Shown piece by piece: positions 36,285-44,437 of a stretch of 64,000 bases of DNA. The stretch is from Paenirhodobacter ferrireducens (lineage in GTDB: Bacteria; Pseudomonadota; Alphaproteobacteria; Rhodobacterales; Rhodobacteraceae), in the NCBI RefSeq assembly GCF_004022265.1, contig NZ_SAVB01000010.1:1-64000 (forward strand). The letters run 5' to 3'. The notes under the pieces are model-generated. The model was given only the letters and a program-made list of their open reading frames with translations, made no database searches and was not told the origin of the DNA. A program made the position numbers and the translations under genes. Positions within the stretch are counted from its first letter, which is position 1, and the number at the start of each line of letters is the position of its first letter.

Positions 36285-37088
36285 GTGAAAGTGTTCATCA
36301 GTGCCGACATGGAAGGCACCGCCGGCATCACCACCTGGAGCGAGACGGAAAAGGATCACCCCGATTACGCCGAGTTCCGCGCCTACATGACCGAAGAGGT
36401 CCTGGCCGCCTGCGAAGGCGCGCGGGCTGCGGGGGCCGAGGAAGTGGTGGTGAAGGACGCCCATTCCTCCGGGCGCAACCTCATCATCGGGCGGCTGCCG
36501 GCCTATGTGCGCATTCTGCGCAGCTGGAGCGGGCATCCCGACACGATGATGTTCGGCATCGGCGCGGAGTTCGACGCGGCCATCTACACCGGCTATCACA
36601 ACCGCGCCGGGGCAGAGACCAACCCGCTGTCACACACCCTGACCGACCAGATCATGCGGATCACGATCAACGGTGAGCCGGCTTCGGAGTTCACCATCAA
36701 TGCCCGCACCGCGGCGCGCTACGGAGTGCCCTCGGTCTTCCTGTCGGGGGATGCGGGCATGTGCCGGGCGGCCGGGGAGTTCGTCCCCGGCATCGCCACC
36801 GTGGCAACCTCCGAGGGAATCGGCGGGGCCACACTGTCGATCCCACCGGCGAAATCGGCCGCGCTGATCCGCGAGGGGGTCGAGCGCGCAGTCGCCGCGC
36901 GGCGCCCCGGGATGATGCCGCCGATGCCTGACAGCTACGAGCTGGTGATCGAGTACAACAACCCGAAAGGCGCCTATCGCTGCCAGTGGTTCCCGGGCGG
37001 GGAACTCTGCGGCGAGCGCTCGGTGCGCTGGCGCTTCTCCGACCCGTTCGAGATCCAGCGCACCTTGCGCTTCGTCTCGGGCGGCTGA
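36285..37088 (+). CDS. M55-family D-aminopeptidase (DppA-like), copy 1
   Basis: A 267-residue zinc peptidase starting at a GTG with GAAAGGAC upstream. Metal-site residues of the M55 family are in place: ISADMEGTAG (Asp and Glu near 7-9), KDAHSSGRN, YTGYHNRAG, NPLSHT and SEFTINA. Bacillus DppA of this family removes N-terminal D-Ala and Gly from short peptides in the cytoplasm. Here it closes the dipeptide-importer operon. A second gene of equal length and very high similarity lies at 42911-43714. The gene faces the next LysR gene tail to tail. Confidence 0.9.
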   Translation: MKVFISADMEGTAGITTWSETEKDHPDYAEFRAYMTEEVLAACEGARAAGAEEVVVKDAHSSGRNLIIGRLPAYVRILRSWSGHPDTMMFGIGAEFDAAIYTGYHNRAGAETNPLSHTLTDQIMRITINGEPASEFTINARTAARYGVPSVFLSGDAGMCRAAGEFVPGIATVATSEGIGGATLSIPPAKSAALIREGVERAVAARRPGMMPPMPDSYELVIEYNNPKGAYRCQWFPGGELCGERSVRWRFSDPFEIQRTLRFVSGG

Positions 37089-37119
37089 GACCCGGGAGCG
37101 GCTGGGGGCGGGGCTGGGC

Positions 37120-38037
37120 TCAGTGCGGGCCCTGGGCCGCCTGCCAGAACCGGCGGGTGTCGGCGTTTTGTGCATGGATGTGACGATAGAGCCGGATTTC
37201 AAGCTCCATGTCCCAGTCCGGTGATGCGGAAGCACGCACCAGCGTGCCCGCCCGCAGCTCCTGTTCGATCAGGCTTTCGGGCAGCCAGCACATCCCGGCG
37301 CCGCGCATCGCGAGCGTCTTCAGTCCGGCACTGATCGTGTTTTCATGCACTGTCCGGCGCCGGGGCCCCGACCGGCCGGCGAACAGGCGTTCGAGTGCGA
37401 CGCCGAAGAACGAGCTGTAGCCATAGCTGAGATAGGGGACCTCGGCGCCCTGGCTCTGCATCCGGTCGAACAGCGCGGCCCCCGGAACATGCACGCCCGA
37501 GCGCAGGCGCACCTCGGGCGCGGCGACGGGGATCAGCCGGTCGGTGCCGACCGCGAGGAAGTCGAAACGCTGCCAGTCGAGGTGGAACGGCACCAGCCCA
37601 TGCGCATAGGTCAGGAAGAAATCCGCCTCGCCGTCGATCAGCGCCGCAAGATTGGCCTCGATCCCGCCGCGATCGGGGATCAGCGAGACCCGGATGTTCG
37701 CGAAGCGGTTTTCAAGCCAGTCGGGCAGGAAGGTCACGGTCAGCGTGTGCAGCGCGGCCAGGCGCAACATCCGCCCTTCGCCCGAAGGCTGCAGGGACTC
37801 GCGCACCGAGTAGAAATTGCGGATCGCGTCCTGCGCCACAGGCAGGAACCGCCGCCCCTCCGGGGTGAGTTCGGCCGGCACCGTGGCCCGGTTGATGAGC
37901 GTCGTGCCGAGCCAGGCCTCCAGCTGCTTGATTCGGCGGCTGAAGGCCGGTTGCGTGACGTTCCGGGCCTCGGCGGCGCGCGAGAAGCTCGAGGTTTCCG
38001 CCAGCGTCACGAAATCTTCGAGCCACTTGAGTTCCAT
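37120..38037 (-). CDS. LysR-family transcriptional regulator
   Basis: A 305-residue LysR protein: MELKWLEDFVTLAETSSFSR and the helix-turn-helix AAEARNVTQPAFSRRIKQLE, then the effector-binding domain. The opening resembles regulators of the YhaJ/HypT-like group. It is divergent from the D-amino acid aminotransferase gene, and a good LysR-type T-N11-A palindrome lies between them, so it probably controls the aminotransferase, amino-acid importer and peptidase operon. It is the second LysR of the salvage island; the two are not obviously close relatives. Confidence 0.87.
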   Translation of the reverse strand: MELKWLEDFVTLAETSSFSRAAEARNVTQPAFSRRIKQLEAWLGTTLINRATVPAELTPEGRRFLPVAQDAIRNFYSVRESLQPSGEGRMLRLAALHTLTVTFLPDWLENRFANIRVSLIPDRGGIEANLAALIDGEADFFLTYAHGLVPFHLDWQRFDFLAVGTDRLIPVAAPEVRLRSGVHVPGAALFDRMQSQGAEVPYLSYGYSSFFGVALERLFAGRSGPRRRTVHENTISAGLKTLAMRGAGMCWLPESLIEQELRAGTLVRASASPDWDMELEIRLYRHIHAQNADTRRFWQAAQGPH

Positions 38038-38113
38038 TTATTGAGCACACCTTTTCCGACAAACGCGGGCGCTTCCGACGGGGCATCTTATAAAGGGATG
38101 AATAAAAAGCATT

Positions 38114-38128
38114 ATGCAATTCGTGCAT
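38114..38128 (+). promoter_or_regulatory. Candidate LysR operator
   Basis: ATGCA-ATTCG-TGCAT, a perfect interrupted palindrome containing the LysR consensus T-N11-A, lies in the AT-rich gap between the divergent LysR and aminotransferase genes, about 80 bases from either start. Confidence 0.6.
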
Positions 38129-38210
38129 GAGATGTTGCGCAAGTTGAATTGGCCATGCTCCCGCGCATCGCCCCAGGTTCGATCCAACCCAAGTCGAACT
38201 GGTGCATGAC

Positions 38211-39074
38211 ATGAGCAGAACCATCTACTGCAACGGAACCTTCGTTCCCGAGGCGCGCGCGACGATCAGCATCTTTGATCGCGGCACGCTGTTCGGTGAC
38301 GCCGTCTACGAGGTGACCGCGGTCTTCGACGGCCGGATGATCGACAACGATCTTCACCTTGCACGGCTGCAGCGCTCCCTCGGCGAGCTCGGTATTCCGA
38401 TGCCCGCCGCGCGGAAAGAGATCGCGCGGATCCAGCACGAGCTGATCGCGCGCAACGGCCTGCGCGAAGGCGTGGTCTATCTGCAGGTGTCGCGCGGCAT
38501 CGCGGATCGCAATTTCCTGTGGCCCGAGGACATCGCCCCGACGCTGATCGGGTTCACCCAGGCAAAGACGCTCCACGACACCGCCGCGCAGCGTGAGGGC
38601 ATCGAGGTGGATCTTGCGCCCGACACGCGCTGGCAGCGCCGCGACATCAAGACGGTGATGCTCTTGGGGCAGGTGCTCGCGAAGGCGGCGGCACGGCGCA
38701 AGGGCTGCGATGACGTCTGGCTCTGCGAGGACGGAATGGTGACCGAGGGGGCCTCGGCGACGGCCTATATCGTCACCGCCGCGGGGCAGGTGGTGACGCG
38801 GCCGAACTCGCGGATCTCGCTGCCCGGCTGCACCCGGCAGGCGCTCTTGCGGCTGTGTGCGGTGCATGGGCTCACGCTCGACGAACGTCCCTTTTCGCCG
38901 GCGGAGGCACAGGCTGCCGCCGAGGCGTTCCAGACCTCTGCCTCGAGCTTCGTCACCCCGGTGATCCGGATCGCGGGCGTTGCGGTCGGGACCGGCGCGC
39001 CGGGCCCCGTCACCCGCCATCTGCAACAGCTTTACCTCGAGACCGTAGGCGTTCGTGCGCCGGTCTCCAACTGA
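38211..39074 (+). CDS. dat: D-amino acid aminotransferase (class IV)
   Basis: About 287 residues; the frame is open from an ATG at 38202, but MSRTIYCNGTF at 38211 matches family starts. Alignment by eye to Bacillus D-amino acid transaminase is good throughout: DRGTLFGDAVYEV, YLQVSRGIADRNF, the PLP lysine in RRDIKTVMLLG, VTEGASATAY, and TSASSFVTPVIRI. It transfers amino groups between D-amino acids and 2-oxoacids using PLP, turning D-Ala or D-Glu into pyruvate or 2-oxoglutarate. Its place at the head of an amino-acid importer and peptidase operon supports catabolism of D-amino acids released from peptides. Branched-chain or aminodeoxychorismate enzymes of class IV are less likely. Confidence 0.88.
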   Translation: MSRTIYCNGTFVPEARATISIFDRGTLFGDAVYEVTAVFDGRMIDNDLHLARLQRSLGELGIPMPAARKEIARIQHELIARNGLREGVVYLQVSRGIADRNFLWPEDIAPTLIGFTQAKTLHDTAAQREGIEVDLAPDTRWQRRDIKTVMLLGQVLAKAAARRKGCDDVWLCEDGMVTEGASATAYIVTAAGQVVTRPNSRISLPGCTRQALLRLCAVHGLTLDERPFSPAEAQAAAEAFQTSASSFVTPVIRIAGVAVGTGAPGPVTRHLQQLYLETVGVRAPVSN

Positions 39075-39107
39075 CCTGACAAGAACCAATACCAACAGGA
39101 GAGACAC

Positions 39108-39953
39108 ATGAAGACGACTTCAAAGATCCTCGGCCTCGCCCTTGGCGCAGTGCTGGGTGTCTCGGCTCCCGCTCTGGCGGCCGAGGGCTATGGCGACTGT
39201 AAACTCTACGGCAAGGGCGGCACGGAGACGATCACCCCCGCGGTTCCCGGCCAGTTCACCGTCATCATCAACCTGCCCGCGGTGGGCGAGTTCAACGGCG
39301 ATACCGAAGACAGCGTCACCAGCGGGCGCGAGTTCTGCATGGCGGTGAACATCGCCTACCGTCTCGGGCTCGACAAGGTGGTGCTGAAGAATGCCTCCTT
39401 CGACTCGATCGTCGCCGGCCAGAACAAGGATTTCGACATCGCGCTGGCACTGATCTCGGTGACCGAGCCGCGCAAGAAGGTGGTCGATTTCTCGACGCCC
39501 TATGCCCACGGCGCCTTCGGGATCGCCACCCGCGCGGATGCGCCGGTGACGGAAGACAGCATCAAGACCACGAAACTCGGCACGCAGGCCGGCACGATCA
39601 TGGTGGACTGGGTCCAGCAGAATCTGCCCGATGCCAGGCTCTCGGTCTTCGACGATACCGGTGCGATGTTCACCGCGCTGGCCGCGGGCAATGTCGATGC
39701 GGTGATGACCGACCTGTCGGTCGTGCTTGGCCAGGTCGGAAACTCGAAGGGCCGTCTCGCCGTGGTCGGGAAGTATGCGAGCGACCGCGACACCGCCGGG
39801 ATCTACCCGAAGGGTTCGGCCGAGGAGGCAACAATCAACAAGATCATCGCCGACATGGAGGCGGATGGCACGCTGAAGGATCTGGAGATGCAGTATCTCG
39901 CGCCCGCCTGGGGCGGCCTGATGCCGGCGGATGTTCCGGTCTGGAAGCACTGA
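39108..39953 (+). CDS. Polar amino acid ABC transporter, periplasmic binding protein (family 3)
   Basis: A 281-residue binding protein with a clean signal peptide (ILGLALGAVLGVSAPALAA, cleavage about residue 25) and family-3 motifs: CMAVNIAYRLGLDKVVL, DFDIALALISVTEPRKKVVDF and DAVMTDLSVVLGQ. CAGGAGAG precedes the start. It delivers an amino acid to the permease encoded next. Two nearby cysteines (CKLYGKG and EFCMAV) may form a disulfide. Amino acid identity unknown; in this context a D-amino acid or a murein-derived amino acid is plausible. Confidence 0.87.
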   Translation: MKTTSKILGLALGAVLGVSAPALAAEGYGDCKLYGKGGTETITPAVPGQFTVIINLPAVGEFNGDTEDSVTSGREFCMAVNIAYRLGLDKVVLKNASFDSIVAGQNKDFDIALALISVTEPRKKVVDFSTPYAHGAFGIATRADAPVTEDSIKTTKLGTQAGTIMVDWVQQNLPDARLSVFDDTGAMFTALAAGNVDAVMTDLSVVLGQVGNSKGRLAVVGKYASDRDTAGIYPKGSAEEATINKIIADMEADGTLKDLEMQYLAPAWGGLMPADVPVWKH

Positions 39954-39957
39954 GACG

Positions 39958-41076
39958 ATGGCAGACCCGTTTTCGAACGCGTTGCCGGAGCAGGACCTGC
40001 GCGCCGAGATTTGGCGCGCAGGTTCGACGCCGCGCAGCCATCTTGGCCGGGCGAGCCTGACACTGGCCCTCGGGCTGGTGACCTTTCTCGCCGTTGCGAT
40101 CTCGGCCCAGCACATCGGCGCCTACGCGATCTCGCAGGGGGTCTCGCCGGTCGTGGCGACGCTGCCCGGGATTGTGGCGGTGCTCGCCGCGGTGGTGGTC
40201 CTGCTGATGGCGCTGCGCGCCTTGCGCTGCGCGCTTGCCGCGGCCCGGCACAGCGAGGTCTATGCCGCCCGCGAGCTCGGCGCCTCGGCCTCGCTCGGCG
40301 CCTGGAAGGCGATGTCCTGGGAGGGGGCGCTGCTGATCCTGACCGCGGCGGCCTGGTTTCTCGTGGTCAATGACGCGGCGGTCAGCCGCACCTTCTTCGA
40401 CCTCGCGCTGATCCGGGATTCGGCGCTGAAGGTGCTGCGCGCCTTCGGCACCAATGTGGTGATCTTCTTCGTCTCCGGGGTCCTGATCCTGATCTGGTCC
40501 CTCATCGTGGCGGTTGCGCGGACGCTGCCGGGCGAGGCGGGCAAGCCGTTGCGCTTTCTCGCCATCGCCTATGGCGATCTGTTCCGCGGCCTGCCTGCGA
40601 TCATCACGATCTACCTGATCGGTTTCGGCCTGCCGCTGACCAATCTGCCGGTGATCGCGCATCTGTCCTCGACGAGCTATGCGATCATCGCGCTCACGCT
40701 GACCTACGGCGCCTATACCTCCGAGGTCTATCGCGCCGGGATCGAATCGGTGCATCACAGCCAGGTCGCCGCGGCGCGCTCGCTCGGGCTGAGCCATGCG
40801 AAGACGCTGCGCTACGTTGTCGTGCCGATGGCGGTGCGCAACATCATCCCGCCGCTGATGAACAACTGCATCAGCCTGCAGAAGGATACCGCCCTCGTCG
40901 CGATCATCGGCACGATCGACGCCTTCAACCAGTCGAAGATCATCGCGGCCAACCATTTCAACCTGTCGGCGGTGACCACCGTCGCCATTCTCTTCATCGC
41001 GGTCACGATCCCGCAGGCGCGGCTCGCCGACCGGCTGTCCGAGCGCGACCGGCAGCGGATGCGGGCAGGGGGCTGA
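39958..41076 (+). CDS. Amino acid ABC transporter permease with extended N-terminus
   Basis: A 372-residue HisM/GlnP-type permease. The conserved part begins near residue 165 and holds the EAA loop (HSQVAAARSLGLSHAKTLRY). About 150 extra N-terminal residues carry three further predicted membrane spans (LTLALGLVTFLAVAI; GIVAVLAAVVVLLMAL; GALLILTAAAWFLVV), making it longer than the usual 220-240-residue subunits. Only one permease gene is present, so the channel is probably a homodimer. It starts 4 bases after the binding-protein stop and is followed at once by the ATPase gene. Confidence 0.87.
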   Translation: MADPFSNALPEQDLRAEIWRAGSTPRSHLGRASLTLALGLVTFLAVAISAQHIGAYAISQGVSPVVATLPGIVAVLAAVVVLLMALRALRCALAAARHSEVYAARELGASASLGAWKAMSWEGALLILTAAAWFLVVNDAAVSRTFFDLALIRDSALKVLRAFGTNVVIFFVSGVLILIWSLIVAVARTLPGEAGKPLRFLAIAYGDLFRGLPAIITIYLIGFGLPLTNLPVIAHLSSTSYAIIALTLTYGAYTSEVYRAGIESVHHSQVAAARSLGLSHAKTLRYVVVPMAVRNIIPPLMNNCISLQKDTALVAIIGTIDAFNQSKIIAANHFNLSAVTTVAILFIAVTIPQARLADRLSERDRQRMRAGG

Positions 41077-41079
41077 ACC

Positions 41080-41823
41080 ATGGCATTGCTTGAAATCGAC
41101 AACATCCGCAAACACTACGGATCGTTCGAGGTGATTTCCGGTCTGTCGCTCGATGTCCGCGAGCATGAGGTGATCTGCCTGATCGGCCCGTCGGGGTGCG
41201 GCAAGTCCACGCTGCTGCGCTGCGTCAATCGGCTGGAAGAAATCAGCGCGGGCGAGATCCGCATCCATGGCGACCGGATCACCGGCGAGGGCGTCGATCT
41301 CGACCGGCTGCGGCGCGACATCGGCATCGTGTTCCAGGGCTACAACCTGTTTCCGCACATGACCGTGCTCGAAAACACGCTGCTTGCGCCGACCAGGGTG
41401 CTTGGCCTGTCGCGCCGCGAGGCGACGGAGAAGGCGCTGGGCTTTCTCGACCGGATCGGTCTTGCGCATAAGGCGAATGCCTATCCCGACAGCCTGTCGG
41501 GCGGACAGCAGCAGCGCGTCGCGATCGTGCGTGCACTGATGATGGACCCGATGCTGCTGCTGCTTGACGAGATCACCTCGGCGCTTGACCCGGAACTGGT
41601 TTCCGAGGTGCTCGACATCGTGCGCGATCTGGCGGCCGGCGGGATGACGATGATCCTTGCGACGCATGAGATGGGGTTTGCGCGCGAGGTTGCCGACCGC
41701 ATCTGTTTCCTGCAGGCGGGAAACATCTATGAACAGGGGCCTCCGGCGCAGGTGTTCGGCGATCCGCAGGGCGAGCGCACGCAGGCCTTCCTGAGCAGTC
41801 TCAAGCGGGCCGGGCGGCTTTAG
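41080..41823 (+). CDS. Amino acid ABC transporter ATP-binding protein
   Basis: A 247-residue GlnQ/HisP-type ATPase: Walker A GPSGCGKST (about 35), signature LSGGQQQR (about 139), Walker B LLLLDEITSALDPEL and switch histidine ATHEMGFA. Compact size and motifs are standard for polar amino acid importers. It lies 3 bases after the permease gene and 8 before the DmpA-type peptidase gene, confirming one operon from the aminotransferase onward. Confidence 0.9.
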   Translation: MALLEIDNIRKHYGSFEVISGLSLDVREHEVICLIGPSGCGKSTLLRCVNRLEEISAGEIRIHGDRITGEGVDLDRLRRDIGIVFQGYNLFPHMTVLENTLLAPTRVLGLSRREATEKALGFLDRIGLAHKANAYPDSLSGGQQQRVAIVRALMMDPMLLLLDEITSALDPELVSEVLDIVRDLAAGGMTMILATHEMGFAREVADRICFLQAGNIYEQGPPAQVFGDPQGERTQAFLSSLKRAGRL

Positions 41824-41831
41824 GAGGGAAG

Positions 41832-42875
41832 ATGAACGAGGCACGACGGCTTGGCCTCTGGACGGAGGGGCGCAATGCCCTGCCGGCCGGGCCATGGAAC
41901 GCGATCACCGATGTCCCCGGCGTTTCGGTCGGTCATCGCACGATTTCCGGGGCGGGGCTTGCCACCGGTGTCACGGCGGTGCTGCCGCAGGCCGGTGATC
42001 TTTTCCGCAGCAAGCCCCGCGCGGCGGTCGAGGTCATCAATGGCTTCGGCAAGTCGGCGGGGCTGATGCAGGTCGCTGAACTGGGCACGCTGGAAACGCC
42101 GATCCTGCTGACCAACACCTTCGGCGTCGCCGCCTGCTGCGAGGCGCTGATCCGCCGCGCGATCGCCGAAAATCCGGAAATCGGTCGCGCGACCTCGACG
42201 GTCAACCCGCTGGTGCTCGAATGCAATGACGGGTCGATCAACGACATCCAGAGACTGGCCGTGCGCGAGGCCGATGCGCTGGCGGCGATCGCGGATGCGC
42301 AGGGCGGCGCCTTCGAACAGGGCGCCGTCGGGGCCGGCACCGGGATGACCGCCTTCGGCTTCAAGGCGGGGATCGGCAGCGCCTCGCGCCGGATGCAGAT
42401 CGGCGCGCAGGCGTTCATGCTGGGGGCGCTGGTGCTGGCGAATTTCGGCCGGGCAGGGGATCTGGTCCTGCCCGACGGGCGGCGGCCGGACCCGCGCGGC
42501 CCCCGGCCCGGCGAGAAGGGCTCGGTGATCGTCGTTCTGGGCACGGACCTGCCGCTCGACGGGCGGCAGCTTCAGCGCATCGCGCGCCGTGCCGGGGCTG
42601 GGCTGGCGCGGCTCGGGGCGTTCTGGGGCAACGGCTCGGGCGATGTCGCCCTTGCCTTCACCACCGCGGACCCGCTTCCGCATCAGGGGACGGACCCTTT
42701 CCGGACCCTGCGCCGCCTCGACGACGGGTTGATCGACCTGCCGTTCCGGGCCGCGGCGGAGACGGTTCAGGAGGCGGTGCTGAACGCATTGTGCGCGGCG
42801 CCGGCGACCCGGGGCCGCGACGGGCGGCATTTCCCCGCGCTCGCCGATTGGGCCGGCGCGGGCGCCGCGCAATAG
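41832..42875 (+). CDS. P1-family aminopeptidase (DmpA/BapA-like)
   Basis: A 347-residue member of the self-processing N-terminal-nucleophile family S58/P1. Features seen: NAITDVPGVSVGHRTI at the N-terminus, the oxyanion-site segment LLTNTFGV, ECNDGSINDI, and the autocleavage/nucleophile region GEKGSVIVVLGTDLPL, where cleavage would free Ser about 231. DmpA enzymes release D-Ala or L-Ala from amides, and related enzymes cleave beta-peptides. There is no signal peptide. Its position between an amino acid importer and a second M55 D-aminopeptidase supports a role in intracellular digestion of unusual peptides. Confidence 0.87.
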   Translation: MNEARRLGLWTEGRNALPAGPWNAITDVPGVSVGHRTISGAGLATGVTAVLPQAGDLFRSKPRAAVEVINGFGKSAGLMQVAELGTLETPILLTNTFGVAACCEALIRRAIAENPEIGRATSTVNPLVLECNDGSINDIQRLAVREADALAAIADAQGGAFEQGAVGAGTGMTAFGFKAGIGSASRRMQIGAQAFMLGALVLANFGRAGDLVLPDGRRPDPRGPRPGEKGSVIVVLGTDLPLDGRQLQRIARRAGAGLARLGAFWGNGSGDVALAFTTADPLPHQGTDPFRTLRRLDDGLIDLPFRAAAETVQEAVLNALCAAPATRGRDGRHFPALADWAGAGAAQ

Positions 42876-42910
42876 CACGCGGGGAGCGGACGATCGGAAA
42901 AGGAGAGGAT

Positions 42911-43714
42911 ATGAAGGTTTTCATCAGTGCCGACATGGAAGGCACGGCGGGTATCACCAGCTGGAGCGAGACGGAAAAGGATCATCCCGATTACGCGGAG
43001 TTCCGCGCCTACATGACTGAGGAGGTCGTGGCGGCCTGCGAGGGCGCGCGCGCCGCCGGTGCCGAAGAGGTTCTGGTGAAGGATGCGCATGAGACCGGCC
43101 GCAACCTGGTGATCGGACGCCTGCCGGAGTATGTGCGCGTGGTGCGGGACTGGAGCGGCCATCCGGATTCGATGATGTTCGGTCTCGACCGGGGCTTCTC
43201 TGCCGCCGTTTACACCGGCTATCACGACCGCGCCGGGGCCGAGACGAACCCGCTGGCGCACACTCTGAACACGCGGATCATGCGGATCACCATCAACGGC
43301 GCGCCGGCGTCGGAGTTCACGCTCAACGCCCGCACCGCGGCGCGCTACGGTGTTCCTTCCGTTTTCCTGTCGGGCGATGCCGGGATGTGTGCGGCGGCGC
43401 GCGCCCTCGTGCCCGGCATCGAGACTGTGGCGACGAGCGAGGGGATCGGCAGCGCGACGGTTTCGCTCACGCCGTCGCGGGCGGTCGCGGCGATCCGCGA
43501 GGGGGTCGAGCGTGGCGTTGCGGGACGGCGCGCGGCGCTGATGCCGCCGATGCCCGAACGCTACGAGCTGGTGATCGAATACGATAACCCGGCCAGCGCG
43601 TTCCGGTCCCACTGGTTCCCCGGCGGCGAGATCTGCGGCGAGCGGTCGGTGCGCTGGACGGTCTTCGACGCCTTCGAGGTTCAGCGCATCCTGCGCTTCG
43701 TCTCCGGCGGCTGA
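42911..43714 (+). CDS. M55-family D-aminopeptidase (DppA-like), copy 2
   Basis: A 267-residue zinc peptidase, ATG at 42911 with GGAGAGGA upstream. It is identical in length to the gene at 36285-37088 and matches it almost residue for residue over most of the chain, with the same metal-site motifs: ISADMEGTAG, KDAHETGRN, YTGYHDRAG, NPLAHT, SEFTLNA. Differences cluster in short patches (for example IGAEFDAA versus LDRGFSAA, and PAKSAA versus PSRAVA), as expected for functional paralogues. It closes the aminotransferase/amino-acid-importer operon. Confidence 0.9.
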   Translation: MKVFISADMEGTAGITSWSETEKDHPDYAEFRAYMTEEVVAACEGARAAGAEEVLVKDAHETGRNLVIGRLPEYVRVVRDWSGHPDSMMFGLDRGFSAAVYTGYHDRAGAETNPLAHTLNTRIMRITINGAPASEFTLNARTAARYGVPSVFLSGDAGMCAAARALVPGIETVATSEGIGSATVSLTPSRAVAAIREGVERGVAGRRAALMPPMPERYELVIEYDNPASAFRSHWFPGGEICGERSVRWTVFDAFEVQRILRFVSGG

Positions 43715-43768
43715 GGCCACCGCCGTTGACCGGGTCCCCAAAAGCCGTGCCGCCGGCCCGGCCGCGGC

Positions 43769-44335
43769 TCAGCGCGCGACGATCATCTTCGCCGCAAGCT
43801 CGGCCGCATTGCGCACGCCGAGCTTGCGCAGGATCGCGGCGCGGTGCACCTCGACCGTGCGCGGCGAGATCCCCATCGCCTGCCCGGCTTCCTTGCTGGT
43901 GTGACCGTTGACGATGTGGCGCGCGACTTCGCGCTCCTTCGGCGTCAGCGTCGCGGCATCGGGGGCGCGCTCCTTCAGCGGCTCGAAGGTCCAGACCATC
44001 AGGCGGAACGGGTCGGTCGGCGTCAGGGTGCGCCCGCGTGCCCGCATCCAGACGATCTCGCCGTCGCGGCGCTGCATGAAGCGCTCGTCCTCATAGCGCG
44101 GGCGGCTCGCCAGCCAGCGGTGCCAGCGGTCGCCGGTCTTCTCGTAATCGACGCTCGAGGGATAGAGCACGCGGATCGACTGGCCCTCGAGCTCGGCTCG
44201 GTTCCAGCCGAACAGCAGCTCGGTCTCGGTGTTCACCCGCAGGATGCGGCGATCCGACATCACCATGATCGCCACCGGCGCATCCATGAAGCCGGTCAGG
44301 TTCTGCACCGCCTCGGGAAGCTCCGCATAGTCCAT
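43769..44335 (-). CDS. PAS-LuxR (FixJ-type) transcriptional regulator
   Basis: A 188-residue protein: a PAS sensor domain at about residues 10-125 (VAIMVMSDRRILRVNTETEL; MQRRDGEIVWMRARG) and a LuxR-type helix-turn-helix (LTPKEREVARHIVNGHTSKE; GISPRTVEVHRAAILRKLGV). There is no receiver domain, so it probably senses a ligand directly through PAS. It is divergent from the thiolase gene, and the gap between them carries phased TACGTA elements that are good candidates for its binding sites. It probably controls the thiolase/CoA-ligase/TRAP operon. Confidence 0.87.
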   Translation of the reverse strand: MDYAELPEAVQNLTGFMDAPVAIMVMSDRRILRVNTETELLFGWNRAELEGQSIRVLYPSSVDYEKTGDRWHRWLASRPRYEDERFMQRRDGEIVWMRARGRTLTPTDPFRLMVWTFEPLKERAPDAATLTPKEREVARHIVNGHTSKEAGQAMGISPRTVEVHRAAILRKLGVRNAAELAAKMIVAR

Positions 44336-44348
44336 GCTGCACCTGCAT

Positions 44349-44379
44349 CTACGTGGTTTATACGTATTTATCTACGTAG
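44349..44379 (+). promoter_or_regulatory. Phased TACGTA operator array
   Basis: Three TACGT(A) elements occur at 44350, 44361-44366 and 44373-44378, spaced 11 and 12 bases (about one helical turn). The last is embedded in the perfect palindrome CTACGTAG. The block is AT-rich and lies between the divergent PAS-LuxR and thiolase genes. Binding by the LuxR-type regulator is inferred. Confidence 0.6.
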
Positions 44380-44437
44380 TTTTGCGGATGTGCGCCAGCC
44401 CTCCCGACGGCGAAAGTGACAGCGGGAGGACATCGAC

